From Pseudomonas sp. BCA17 (lineage in GTDB: Bacteria; Pseudomonadota; Gammaproteobacteria; Pseudomonadales; Pseudomonadaceae), in the NCBI RefSeq assembly GCF_004519405.1, contig NZ_SGWI01000003.1, positions 62,001 through 126,000 on the forward strand: a DNA stretch of 64,000 nucleotides. The letters are read 5' to 3'. The first letter of the stretch is position 1. Every line of letters starts with the position of its first letter. This document shows, in pieces, positions 1 through 7,614 of this stretch. Both the position numbers and the translations under genes were made by a program. Below the pieces are notes generated by a model. It saw only the letters and a program-made list of their open reading frames with translations. It was not told the DNA's origin and did no database searches.

Positions 1-132
1 GATCAACCCCTTGGCCGGCGGCATGCCGGAAGCGATGGCGATGCCCATGCACAGGGGCAGGGCAACCAGAAACACAACCACGGAAGCGAGCAGCTCCCGC
101 GGCAGTACAGCTTTCAATTGAGCAGCACGCAT
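1..132 (-). CDS. SulP family anion transporter, N-terminal fragment
   Basis: Only the first 44 residues lie in the window; the rest continues past the left edge. The visible part begins MRAAQLKAVLPRELL and runs into a first hydrophobic segment (about residues 14-35, rich in V, L and A, with ALPLCMGIAIASG), the usual start of SulP/SLC26 permeases, which move sulfate, bicarbonate or related anions across the inner membrane. It lies 85 bp downstream of a beta-carbonic anhydrase on the same strand. That pairing is common in Pseudomonas and suggests (inference) bicarbonate rather than sulfate as substrate. A second SulP gene is at 27916-29484. Confidence 0.8.
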   Translation of the reverse strand, partial: MRAAQLKAVLPRELLASVVVFLVALPLCMGIAIASGMPPAKGLI

Positions 133-217
133 GATCACTCTCCCGAGCTATTCGCCGGTCGCGGCAAAGCCTGGCTGCATCCATGACAGCCACCGCTTGA
201 CCCGGCAGGGAAATGTT

Positions 218-949
218 TTAGAAGCGCGCTTTAGGCGTCGCGGAAGGAATCGGCTCAGTGCCGTTCAACGGTCGAAATGCCGCATTGTCCGCATCGTAGG
301 CCCGGATTTCGCTGGTCTCGATGTTGTAGATCCAACCATGGATAAACAACTGACCATTGGCCATGCGCGAGGCCACGGACGGGTGGGTGCGCAAATGTTG
401 CAGTTGGGCGATGACGTTTTCTTCGGTCAGCACCTTCATGCTCTCGCCCTCACTGGCGCAGTCGCAGTTGTCATGGACCATAGTCTTGGCGACCTCGGCA
501 TGACGCAGCCAGGCTTTGACTGTCGGCATCTTTTCCAGGCTGCCCGGGTTGAGTACCGCGCGCATGGCACCACAATCGGAATGCCCGCACACGATGATGT
601 GCTGCACGCCCAGGGCAAGTACCGCGTACTCGATGGCGGTGGAAACACCACCGTTCATCTGGCCGTAGGGCGGCACCACGTTGCCGACGTTACGGGTCAC
701 GAACAGGTCGCCTGGGGAGCTTTGGGTGATCAGCTCGGGCACGATGCGCGAGTCGGCGCAGGTAATGAACATCGCCCGTGGGCTCTGGGCCGTGGCCAGT
801 TTCTTGAAGAGTTCTTCCTGCTGCGGGAAGACGTCGTGATGGAAATGCAAAAAGCCGTCAACGATATGCTTTAGCGCTGCATCGGCGGATTCCGCCACCT
901 GAGGCGCTGAAGCCGACGCAGCCAACGGCTGTTTATCCTTGTCACTCAT
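218..949 (-). CDS. beta-class carbonic anhydrase
   Basis: Interconverts CO2 and bicarbonate in the cytoplasm. At 243 residues it has the family length. Zinc ligands are visible as C64 in the CADSR motif and H123/C126 in HSDCG; D66 and R68 form the catalytic Asp-Arg dyad. There is no signal peptide. The ATG at 949 follows an AGAGGA ribosome site. It precedes a SulP transporter gene on the same strand, so the two probably form a CO2/bicarbonate unit. The gene upstream (radical SAM) ends at 1166, leaving about 215 bp without a recognisable gene that presumably holds the promoter. Confidence 0.95.
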   Translation of the reverse strand: MSDKDKQPLAASASAPQVAESADAALKHIVDGFLHFHHDVFPQQEELFKKLATAQSPRAMFITCADSRIVPELITQSSPGDLFVTRNVGNVVPPYGQMNGGVSTAIEYAVLALGVQHIIVCGHSDCGAMRAVLNPGSLEKMPTVKAWLRHAEVAKTMVHDNCDCASEGESMKVLTEENVIAQLQHLRTHPSVASRMANGQLFIHGWIYNIETSEIRAYDADNAAFRPLNGTEPIPSATPKARF

Positions 950-1165
950 GATTCATCCTCTTGATTAATGCAGGGGAGGTAGTCAGGTCAGATCGACGCT
1001 AGGCAGTAAAACTCCTACAGCTGCGACGCAGACTTATCAGTCACTCGCGGAACAAGGTACCCATCGAAACTTAACTCAAACTGAATGGACCGCTCTAGAA
1101 CGCGGGTTTCATTGATATCAAAACGCGACTATTCCTACAAAATCAGTACGACATTCCTAGGCAGC

Positions 1166-2224
1166 CTAGAGCAGCGCCATTTGTCGCCCCGGTGGGCAGA
1201 ACGCTGTGCAGTCCAGGTTGAACTCTTCCCGGCGGTTCAACCCCAGCCGCCGGATCGCCTTGCTGAAGCGCTGCGCCAGCAAATCGGCAAACGGCCCTTC
1301 GCCGCGCATACGTACGCCGAAACGGCTGTCGTACACCTCCCCACCGCGCACCTGACGCACCAGGCTCATCACATGGGCCGCGCGTTGCGGGTAATGCGCG
1401 GCCAACCATTCCTCGAACAGCGGCGCCACCTCCAACGGCAAGCGCAACATCATGTAAGCGGCACTTTGCGCGCCGGCCGCGTGAGCTTCAGTGAGCAGGC
1501 TTTCCAGTTCGCTGTCGTTGATCATGGGGATCATCGGCGAACACAGCACACCCACTGGAATGCCCGCCTCACGCATCACACGAATCGCTCGCAACCGCGC
1601 CTTGGGCGCCGCCGTGCGCGGCTCCAGGATGCGCTTGAGTTCGTCGTCCAGGCTGGTAAGGCTGATCATCACCGCCACCAGGCGCTGGCGGGCCAGCTCG
1701 GTCAAGAGGTCGAGGTCGCGCAATATCAGCGAGCCCTTGGTGATGATGGTCACCGGGTGCCGGTAGCGCAGCAGTACCTCAAGGGTCTGCCGGGTGATCC
1801 TGTACTCGCGTTCGATAGGCTGGTACGGGTCGGTGTTGGACCCGAGGTTGATCGGCGCACACACGTAACCCGGCTTCGACAACTGTTGCTCCAGCACATC
1901 GGCGGCATTGGTCTTGGCGATCAACCTGGTTTCGAAATCCAGCCCTGGCGACATGTCCCAATAGGCGTGACTGGGCCGTGCATAGCAGTAGATACAGCCA
2001 TGCTCGCAACCGCGATAAGGGTTGATCGAACGATCGAAGGGCAAATCCGGCGAGTTGTTGCGGGTGATGATGGACTTGGCCGTTTCGATACGCACTTCAG
2101 TGCCTTGGGTCGGCGGCACTTCCTGGAACCAGCCGTCGTCCTCGACCACGCTGACGGTGGGCGCAAAGCGGTTGTGCAGGTTGGTGGCCGTACCCCGGCC
2201 ACGGGGCGGCAGCGCAGTAGACAT
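1166..2224 (-). CDS. PA0069-like radical SAM protein (SplB-related), LexA-regulated
   Basis: A 352-residue radical SAM enzyme. C73, C77 and C80 in RGCEHGCIYC form the CxxxCxxC site for a 4Fe-4S cluster that would cleave S-adenosylmethionine. The whole protein matches the family related to spore photoproduct lyase (COG1533), which in Pseudomonas is typified by PA0069. The reaction is unknown; a DNA-repair role is inferred from its SOS control, since a near-consensus LexA box lies 15 bp before the start codon. The ATG at 2224 has a GAGG ribosome site 7 nt upstream, itself inside the right arm of the hairpin at 2231-2264. Confidence 0.88.
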   Translation of the reverse strand: MSTALPPRGRGTATNLHNRFAPTVSVVEDDGWFQEVPPTQGTEVRIETAKSIITRNNSPDLPFDRSINPYRGCEHGCIYCYARPSHAYWDMSPGLDFETRLIAKTNAADVLEQQLSKPGYVCAPINLGSNTDPYQPIEREYRITRQTLEVLLRYRHPVTIITKGSLILRDLDLLTELARQRLVAVMISLTSLDDELKRILEPRTAAPKARLRAIRVMREAGIPVGVLCSPMIPMINDSELESLLTEAHAAGAQSAAYMMLRLPLEVAPLFEEWLAAHYPQRAAHVMSLVRQVRGGEVYDSRFGVRMRGEGPFADLLAQRFSKAIRRLGLNRREEFNLDCTAFCPPGRQMALL

Positions 2225-2230
2225 GAAAAC

Positions 2231-2264
2231 GCCTCGATACTGTTTTTATATACAGTATCGAGGC
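2231..2264. terminator. Perfect 13-bp inverted repeat containing the LexA box
   Basis: Arms GCCTCGATACTGT and ACAGTATCGAGGC pair perfectly around an 8-nt loop. On the minus strand the hairpin follows the stop of the cytochrome gene (2305) and is followed by GTTTTC, so it could end gluconate dehydrogenase transcription. It also covers the SOS operator and the ribosome site of the next gene. The terminator role is inferred from structure; the run of T is short. Confidence 0.6.
2240..2255 (-). promoter_or_regulatory. LexA (SOS) box
   Basis: The 16 bases CTGTTTTTATATACAG fit the gammaproteobacterial LexA operator CTG-N10-CAG with an AT-rich core. The box lies 15 bp upstream of the radical SAM start codon at 2224. 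PA0069, the P. aeruginosa counterpart, is to my recollection a member of the LexA regulon. Confidence 0.87.
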
Positions 2265-2304
2265 GCAAGGTTTCTGACCAGTGCCGTTTGGCGGTCAGGG
2301 CGGA

Positions 2305-3621
2305 TCAGTTTTTCTTCGTCACCTGCCCCAGGTCATCACCAGAGGTGGTGCGCATATCATTGTGGCGCAGGTTTGCAACGTCGCTGGTCTTCACAGGTGC
2401 ACCTTTATTACCCCAGCTACCGCGAACGAAACTGACCACATCCGCCACTTCCTGATCCGACAGACGCCAGGCGAAGGCCGGCATGGTGAAGGTGGACGGC
2501 GCTGTATGGGTCGCCGGCAAGGTGCCCCCATTCAATACGATGTTGATCAATGACGTGGCATCCGCCGTCTGCAATACCGGGTTGCCTGCCAACGCCGGGA
2601 ACACCCGCGTATAGCCATGGCCGTCAGTGCGATGGCAGGCCGCGCAGTTGTCGATGTATACCGACGCACCCGGCTTGCTGTCGTCGCCTTTCCACAACGC
2701 CTCAGCCACCTGTTTGTCGTACTGGTGCGGCTGATCCTTGGGATCGACCGCCGGCAGGCTCTTGAGGTAACGGGCGATTGCAGTCAGATCATCTTCCGAC
2801 ATGTACTGCATGCTGTGGACTACAACATCACTCATGCCACCAAACACTGCGCTGCGATCACTGCGGCCGGTCTTGAGGAATTGCACCAGTTGCTCTTCGC
2901 TCCAACTGCCGAGGCCGTCCTTGTGGTCGCCGCGCAGACTTTTGGCGATCCAGCCTTCCAGCGGTGCACTGCCGGACAGGAACGCGTTGCCGTCGGTGGC
3001 ACTCAGGGCTTTTTCCTGCATGGTCAGGGCGCGCGGTGTATGACACGCGCCGCAGTGGCCGAGGCCTTCCACCAGATAAGCGCCACGGCTGATCACCGGG
3101 TCGGCAGCAGCTTGGGCCACGGATTCCTGCACCGCCGGGGCGAACATCCAACGCCACGCCGTCAAAGGCCAGCGCATGCTCAAGGGCCAGGGAATATCGC
3201 TGTCCTTGTTCGCTTGAGCGACCGGCTCGACCCCCTTCATGAAGTACGCATACAACGCCTGCATATCGCTGTCACTGACGCGCGCGTAAGACGGGTAGGG
3301 CATCGCCGGGTAAAGCGTACTACCGTTCTTGGCGACGCCATGGCGCACGGCCTTGTCGAAGTCTTCGAAGCTGTAGTCGCCCAAACCAGCCTTGTCCGGG
3401 GTGATGTTGGTGGAATAAATCACGCCGATCGGGGTTTCCATCGGCAGGCCGCCGGCAAAGGGCTTGCCCCCCTTGGCGGTGTGGCAGGCCACGCAGTCGC
3501 CGGCGCGGGCCAGGTATTCCCCCTGTTTGATCAGATCAGTTTCAGCCGCACTGACCGAGCAACTGCTGAGCAACCCCAGAGAGGCCGTCAGAGAGGCGAT
3601 AACGAATGCTTTCATGGTCAT
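2305..3621 (-). CDS. Gluconate 2-dehydrogenase, triheme cytochrome c subunit
   Basis: A 438-residue exported cytochrome with three CxxCH heme sites: C43-H47 (CVACH), C190-H194 (CGACH) and C326-H330 (CAACH). It takes electrons from the flavoprotein subunit and passes them to ubiquinone at the periplasmic face of the inner membrane. The N-terminus has a signal peptide; LLSSC at residue 21 could be a lipobox, while VSA-A just after it could be an ordinary cleavage site. It is the last gene of the operon, 6 bp after the GMC subunit. The same architecture occurs in alcohol and sorbitol dehydrogenase cytochromes; the linked subunits point to gluconate. Confidence 0.9.
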   Translation of the reverse strand: MTMKAFVIASLTASLGLLSSCSVSAAETDLIKQGEYLARAGDCVACHTAKGGKPFAGGLPMETPIGVIYSTNITPDKAGLGDYSFEDFDKAVRHGVAKNGSTLYPAMPYPSYARVSDSDMQALYAYFMKGVEPVAQANKDSDIPWPLSMRWPLTAWRWMFAPAVQESVAQAAADPVISRGAYLVEGLGHCGACHTPRALTMQEKALSATDGNAFLSGSAPLEGWIAKSLRGDHKDGLGSWSEEQLVQFLKTGRSDRSAVFGGMSDVVVHSMQYMSEDDLTAIARYLKSLPAVDPKDQPHQYDKQVAEALWKGDDSKPGASVYIDNCAACHRTDGHGYTRVFPALAGNPVLQTADATSLINIVLNGGTLPATHTAPSTFTMPAFAWRLSDQEVADVVSFVRGSWGNKGAPVKTSDVANLRHNDMRTTSGDDLGQVTKKN

Positions 3622-3627
3622 CGCTCC

Positions 3628-5412
3628 TTATGCCTGAACCAGCGGGCCGGGGTTTTTCAGGTACTGCTCGCGGATCGCCCGCGCCGACCAATAGGTCAAC
3701 GCCGCCACCAGGCCGGTAGGGTTATAGCCCAAGCCTTGTGGAAACGCGGAAGCCCCCGGGACAAACACGTTGTGCACATCCCAACTCTGCAGATAGCGGT
3801 TCAACGCGCTGGTTTTCGGGTTGGTGCCCATGATCGCGCCGCCGTTGAGGTGGGTCGTCTGGTAGGACGCCGTGTTGAAGTGCTCACCGACCTTTTTGCC
3901 GAGTACGGCAATGGCTTTGGGGTTCATCGCTTCGGCGACCTTGCCCATTTTTTCGATCATGAATCGGTTCATCTTGATGTCGTTTTCCTGCCAGTCGAAC
4001 GTCATCCGCAGCAGCGGCAGGCCGTAGGCATCACGGTATACCGGGTCCAGGTCCAGGTAGTTACCTCGGTAGGATTGATGGGCACCATGGGCATCCATCG
4101 ACACCTGGTGGGTGTAGTAATCGGCGGTGGCGCGTTTCCATGCACTGCCCCAGGCGGGGGTGCCCGGCGGGTTGGAGGTACCGGCAATCGGCCGGCTGCC
4201 CGCCTGGTTGACCCACATCGGCGAGCCGCCCACAAAACCGTGTGGCCCGTGGTCGAAGTTGTCCGCGTTGAAATCATCGATGGCCACGCCATTGCCGCCC
4301 GCACCGATGAAGTTGTTGGTGTGGGTGTCCTTGTCGAAGAAGGCCTTGATGGTGCCCATGTTCTGGTAGGCGAAGTTCCTGCCCACCACGCCCTCATTGG
4401 TAATCGGGTCGTAGGGTTTACCGATGCCCGACAGCAGCATCAACCGCACGTTATGGAACTGGAAGGCTCCGAGGATCACCAGGTCCGCCGGTTGCTCGCA
4501 CTCACGGCCCTGGGCGTCGATGTACGTCACGCCCGTGGCTTTTTTCCGGGTGCTGTCGAGGTTGACCTTGAGCACGTGGGAGTTGGGCCGCAGCTCAAAA
4601 TTCGGCACCTGGCGCAGCGCCGGCAGAATGTTCACGTTCGGCGAGGCCTTGGAGTACATGTAGCACACATAACCGCTGCAGAAACCGCAGAAGTTGCACG
4701 GTCCCATCTGCGCGCCGTAGGGGTTGGTATACGGCCCCGACGTGTTGGCGGACGGCAGGTTGTAAGGCTTATAACCTACCTCCGTAGCTGCCTTCTGAAA
4801 CAGCTGTGCGGAAACGGTATTTTTCTGCGCCTCCAACGGGAACGGGTTGGAGCGATCCGGCGCATAGGGGTTGCCGCCCCGGCCTTCGCCTACCAACTGG
4901 CCTTTGACGGTCCACGCCTGGCCGGAGGTGCCGAAGACTTTCTCCGCGTAGTCGAAAAAAGGTTCCAGTTCTTCATAGCTGACGCCGAAGTCCTGGATGG
5001 TCATGTCTTTAGGAATGAAGTTCTTACCGTAGCGCTCTTCGTAGTGACTGCGCATGCGCAGCTCGATCGGGTCGACACGGAAATGCACCCCCGACCAATG
5101 CAGGCCCGCGCCGCCTACGCCATTACCCGGCAGGAACGCACCCAATTGACGGTTAGGCAGGGCGACATCATTCACGCTGTGGCGAATAGTCACCGTCTCC
5201 TTGGAGATGTCCTGGAAGAGTTTTTTTCGCACGCTGTAGGTCAGTTCGTCGATGACCTGGGGATAGTTGCCGTCCGGGTAAGTGTCCTGCATCGGGCCGC
5301 GCTCCAGCGCTAACACGTTGAGGCCAGCTTCCGTCAGCTCCTTGGCCATGATCGCGCCGGTCCAGCCAAAGCCTACGATCACCGCATCCACTTTCTTCAT
5401 GATGGTCGCCAC
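3628..5412 (-). CDS. Gluconate 2-dehydrogenase, FAD (GMC) catalytic subunit
   Basis: About 594 residues of the GMC oxidoreductase family. It oxidises D-gluconate to 2-keto-D-gluconate in the periplasm. The N-terminus has the FAD dinucleotide fold with GFGWTG at about residues 14-19, and the C-terminal half contains the conserved HLNGGAIMG and GYNPTGLVAALTYW stretches. I place the start at the GTG at 5412 (VATIMKK), preceded by AGAGGG and 2 bp after the small-subunit stop; the ATG at 5400 is the alternative. It has no signal of its own and is expected to be carried out by Tat together with the small subunit. Confidence 0.92.
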   Translation of the reverse strand: MATIMKKVDAVIVGFGWTGAIMAKELTEAGLNVLALERGPMQDTYPDGNYPQVIDELTYSVRKKLFQDISKETVTIRHSVNDVALPNRQLGAFLPGNGVGGAGLHWSGVHFRVDPIELRMRSHYEERYGKNFIPKDMTIQDFGVSYEELEPFFDYAEKVFGTSGQAWTVKGQLVGEGRGGNPYAPDRSNPFPLEAQKNTVSAQLFQKAATEVGYKPYNLPSANTSGPYTNPYGAQMGPCNFCGFCSGYVCYMYSKASPNVNILPALRQVPNFELRPNSHVLKVNLDSTRKKATGVTYIDAQGRECEQPADLVILGAFQFHNVRLMLLSGIGKPYDPITNEGVVGRNFAYQNMGTIKAFFDKDTHTNNFIGAGGNGVAIDDFNADNFDHGPHGFVGGSPMWVNQAGSRPIAGTSNPPGTPAWGSAWKRATADYYTHQVSMDAHGAHQSYRGNYLDLDPVYRDAYGLPLLRMTFDWQENDIKMNRFMIEKMGKVAEAMNPKAIAVLGKKVGEHFNTASYQTTHLNGGAIMGTNPKTSALNRYLQSWDVHNVFVPGASAFPQGLGYNPTGLVAALTYWSARAIREQYLKNPGPLVQA

Positions 5413-5414
5413 GT

Positions 5415-6167
5415 TTATGCCCTCTCGCCGCGGATGGAAACAGCCGGGAAGGGGTATTGCTCGTTGCGTTCCACCCAATCCATGAAATCGGCGCGGGCGC
5501 CGGGAAAGCCAATCATGGTCCAGCCGACCATGCCTTTGTTGCCACCGTGGATCGGGTCGCAAAAAAAGCCTTCTTTGGTGTTTTGTAGCAGCAGGTTGAA
5601 GAACATCTTCGCCGGCACCGCTTCAAAATGGGCGCTCACTTCACTACCGCCCGCCTCCAGACGACGCAGCATGTCATCCTGGGTAGCGCTGTCTTGCCCA
5701 GCAAAAACTTTACCGTTGAATGCTTTCGACCATGCATCCGTCGCGGCAATGCCCAGGCGATAGATCTCCTTGGGCACCAATTTACTCTGCCAGCCCATTT
5801 CGGGGGCTGCGTCGGCATTGAACGGACCCTGCATGAACCACAGCGCGCCACTGGCGTACGGTGTGTTCATCTGGCGGTCGATATATTCCGGTGCACCCGC
5901 TTCCAATGCGCCAGGGCCTTGGGCATCGGCGGGGATCAAACGCGCGGCGGCAGCGTTGATAAACGCCCATTCTTCAGCGGTGAAATAACTCGGCTCGTAG
6001 GCTTTATCGCTCGCAGGTGCTTTGGCCGGCGCGGCTTGGGCGGGCTCAGGCGTGGCCATCAGCATCGAACCGCCAAGGCCAGTGCTGGCAACCGTGACCA
6101 CCGGGATCAAGGTCAAGGATTTGCGCAAAAAGTCGCGCCGCGGGTTGTCTTGATCTTGATCAGACAT
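5415..6167 (-). CDS. Gluconate 2-dehydrogenase subunit 3 (small subunit, Tat signal)
   Basis: A 250-residue protein with a twin-arginine signal, RRDFLRK at residues 10-16, followed by a hydrophobic stretch and an alanine-rich cleavage region. It belongs to the gluconate 2-dehydrogenase subunit 3 family, which is needed for maturation and export of the flavoprotein. It is first in the minus-strand operon small subunit, GMC subunit, cytochrome c. The block sits between core genes that are close neighbours in P. aeruginosa, where the equivalent operon maps elsewhere (PA2264-PA2266 from memory), so it is a lineage-specific placement. Confidence 0.92.
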   Translation of the reverse strand: MSDQDQDNPRRDFLRKSLTLIPVVTVASTGLGGSMLMATPEPAQAAPAKAPASDKAYEPSYFTAEEWAFINAAAARLIPADAQGPGALEAGAPEYIDRQMNTPYASGALWFMQGPFNADAAPEMGWQSKLVPKEIYRLGIAATDAWSKAFNGKVFAGQDSATQDDMLRRLEAGGSEVSAHFEAVPAKMFFNLLLQNTKEGFFCDPIHGGNKGMVGWTMIGFPGARADFMDWVERNEQYPFPAVSIRGERA

Positions 6168-6433
6168 GGGAGCACCTCATCATGTGGTCACGGGTTTATC
6201 CGCCGCTTCTGGGAGCAACGTGAAGGCATGGACTTCCAAGGCATGCGACACCTTGGCAACCAATAGTTACAAATGATAGCAGCCTAAGGATTTGGAAGAG
6301 TCAGTTCTGCTGCAAAAAACAGCAGATCAGTGCCGCCTGTTCACAATTCTTTGACGAGGACCTCACGCCTTGTTGACCGTCCGTAGACGAATCTGTGGCC
6401 CATCAGCCATTTCCCTATTCGGTTACAAAGCGC

Positions 6434-7090
6434 ATGTCCAAGACTCGATTGCTTCCCGCCCTCGGCCTGGCGTTCATGGCACTGTTCGCAACCGTTCACG
6501 CTCAAGCCGAGGATGTGGCTTCGACCCGCTCGCCGGAATGGGCCCAGCCTGTGGGCGACCAATTCAATCTGCACCAGATGACGCCCACGCTTTATCGCAG
6601 CGCGTTGCCGGACAGCAGTGCGCTGCCGGTGCTGGAAAAACTCAAGATTGGCACGGTGATCAACTTTCTGCCGGAAACGGACGCCAGTTGGTTGAAATCG
6701 ACGGATATCAAACAGGTTCAGCTGTCTTATCGCACCAACCATGTCGACGACTCCGATGTCCTCGCGGCCTTGCGTGCCATTCAGGAGGCCCAGGCAAACG
6801 GCCCGGTGTTGATGCATTGCAAACACGGCACTGACCGCACCGGCCTGATGGCAGCGATGTATCGTGTGGTGGTACAGGGGTGGAGCAAGGAAGATGCGCT
6901 GAACGAAATGACCCAGGGCGGCTTCGGTACCAGTAATGGCCTCAAGGACGGCGTTCGCTACATGATGAAGGCCGATATCGACAAATTGCGCACCGCCTTG
7001 GCAAATGGCGATTGCAGCACCAGTGCCTTTGCCCTGTGCTCGATGAAAAGTTGGGTAACCACTTCGGGAAAAGACGAGAAACAACTGTAA
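6434..7090 (+). CDS. Exported dual-specificity/tyrosine phosphatase family protein
   Basis: About 218 residues starting at the ATG at 6434; an in-frame upstream start at 6395 would add 13 residues before the signal peptide. Residues 1-25 form a signal peptide ending AHAQA-like, so the enzyme is periplasmic. The catalytic loop is HCKHGTDRTG, with nucleophile C129 and R135 in the HC-x5-R pattern of protein tyrosine and phosphoinositide phosphatases. The substrate is unknown. It is a single gene divergent from the gluconate dehydrogenase operon, and its terminator has been split by an inserted element (7137-7318). Confidence 0.82.
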   Translation: MSKTRLLPALGLAFMALFATVHAQAEDVASTRSPEWAQPVGDQFNLHQMTPTLYRSALPDSSALPVLEKLKIGTVINFLPETDASWLKSTDIKQVQLSYRTNHVDDSDVLAALRAIQEAQANGPVLMHCKHGTDRTGLMAAMYRVVVQGWSKEDALNEMTQGGFGTSNGLKDGVRYMMKADIDKLRTALANGDCSTSAFALCSMKSWVTTSGKDEKQL

Positions 7091-7136
7091 CGAACAGCAT
7101 CTGAGTAGCTGAAGAAAAAGCGGGGCACCCAGTGCC

Positions 7137-7318
7137 TAATGCCAGTCAGTTAAGCGATAGAGCGGACAACCAGTAACCTGTGGCGAGGGAGCTTGCTCCC
7201 GTTGGACTGCGGAGCAGGCCCAGTCTTTTCAAGCCCAAAGCTGGGGCCGCTTCGCGACCCAGCGGGAGCAAGCTCCCTCGCCACAGTGACTATGCTCCTC
7301 CTTAACTGACTGGCATTT
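7137..7318. mobile_element. MITE-like element, copy 1, carrying a REP doublet
   Basis: The 182-bp insert is bounded by terminal inverted repeats TAATGCCAGTCAGTTAAG (7137-7154) and CTTAACTGACTGGCATT (7301-7317). It is flanked by a 13-bp direct repeat GGCACCCAGTGCC (7124-7136 and 7319-7331) that reads as a target duplication. Inside are two inverted REP units (7178-7201 and 7262-7286). There is no coding capacity. A second copy with the same ends is at 20862-20948. The length is close to the R178 repeat family I recall from P. fluorescens SBW25, but I could not compare them. Confidence 0.75.
7178..7286. repeat. Inverted REP pair (REPIN-like)
   Basis: GTGGCGAGGGAGCTTGCTCC at about 7180-7199 recurs as its reverse complement GGAGCAAGCTCCCTCGCCAC at 7266-7285. 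This is a typical fluorescens-group REP doublet with about 65 bp between the units, nested inside the terminal repeats of the element at 7137-7318. Confidence 0.85.
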
Positions 7319-7341
7319 GGCACCCAGTGCCCCGCTTTTTT

Positions 7342-7614
7342 TCAGTCTTTTTTCAGCTTCGGATTCGGAAAAAACTGCACCGCCTGTACTTTCGGGTCCG
7401 GTGCTTTCAACGCCGATGTATTCACCCGCGTGCCCAACTCCTTGGGCACCGACAGCCCTTGATCATTCAGCGTATCGGTATACCCGCAGGCCACGCATTC
7501 ACGGTGTGGCACGCTGTCCTCGGTCCACATCTTCAACTTGTCCGGCTCGCTGCACGCCGGGCAGACCGCCCCGGCGATGAATTGCTTTTTGGTAATCACA
7601 GGCCCTTCGCTCAT
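7342..7614 (-). CDS. YheV-like zinc ribbon protein
   Basis: A 90-residue protein with two CxxC knuckles, C18/C21 (CPAC) and C40/C43 (CVAC), so probably a zinc ribbon. Length and pattern fit the YheV family of putative metal-binding proteins of unknown role. Its ATG overlaps the TGA of prlC (ATGA at 7611-7614), so the two genes are translationally coupled. The stop lies at the edge of the terminator at 7342. Confidence 0.8.
   Translation of the reverse strand: MSEGPVITKKQFIAGAVCPACSEPDKLKMWTEDSVPHRECVACGYTDTLNDQGLSVPKELGTRVNTSALKAPDPKVQAVQFFPNPKLKKD

Larger units (their letters stand above)
7114..7342. terminator. Bidirectional terminator interrupted by an inserted element
   Basis: Left part AAAAAGCGGGGCAC (7116-7128) and right part GTGCCCCGCTTTTTTT (7327-7342) would join, without the insert and one copy of the duplicated 13 bases, into a perfect 9-bp G+C stem with a 3-nt CCA loop flanked by A and T runs. 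It separates the convergent phosphatase and yheV genes. The arms can still pair across the insert as part of a much longer stem. Confidence 0.8.

Noticed and set aside
949..1166. Gap between the carbonic anhydrase and radical SAM genes
   Set aside because: Searched for a small gene, tRNA or hairpin; nothing supported. Probably just the promoter region of the carbonic anhydrase gene.
2617..5313. Long open frame of about 900 codons on the plus strand
   Set aside because: It is antisense to the cytochrome and GMC genes, which have clear motifs. The translation is rich in H, R and V with no family pattern, as expected from the complement of GC-rich codons.
6306..6326. TCTGCTG/CAGCAGA hairpin before the phosphatase gene
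   Set aside because: It was considered as a LexA box or terminator, but the spacing does not fit CTG-N10-CAG and there is no T run; left uncalled.
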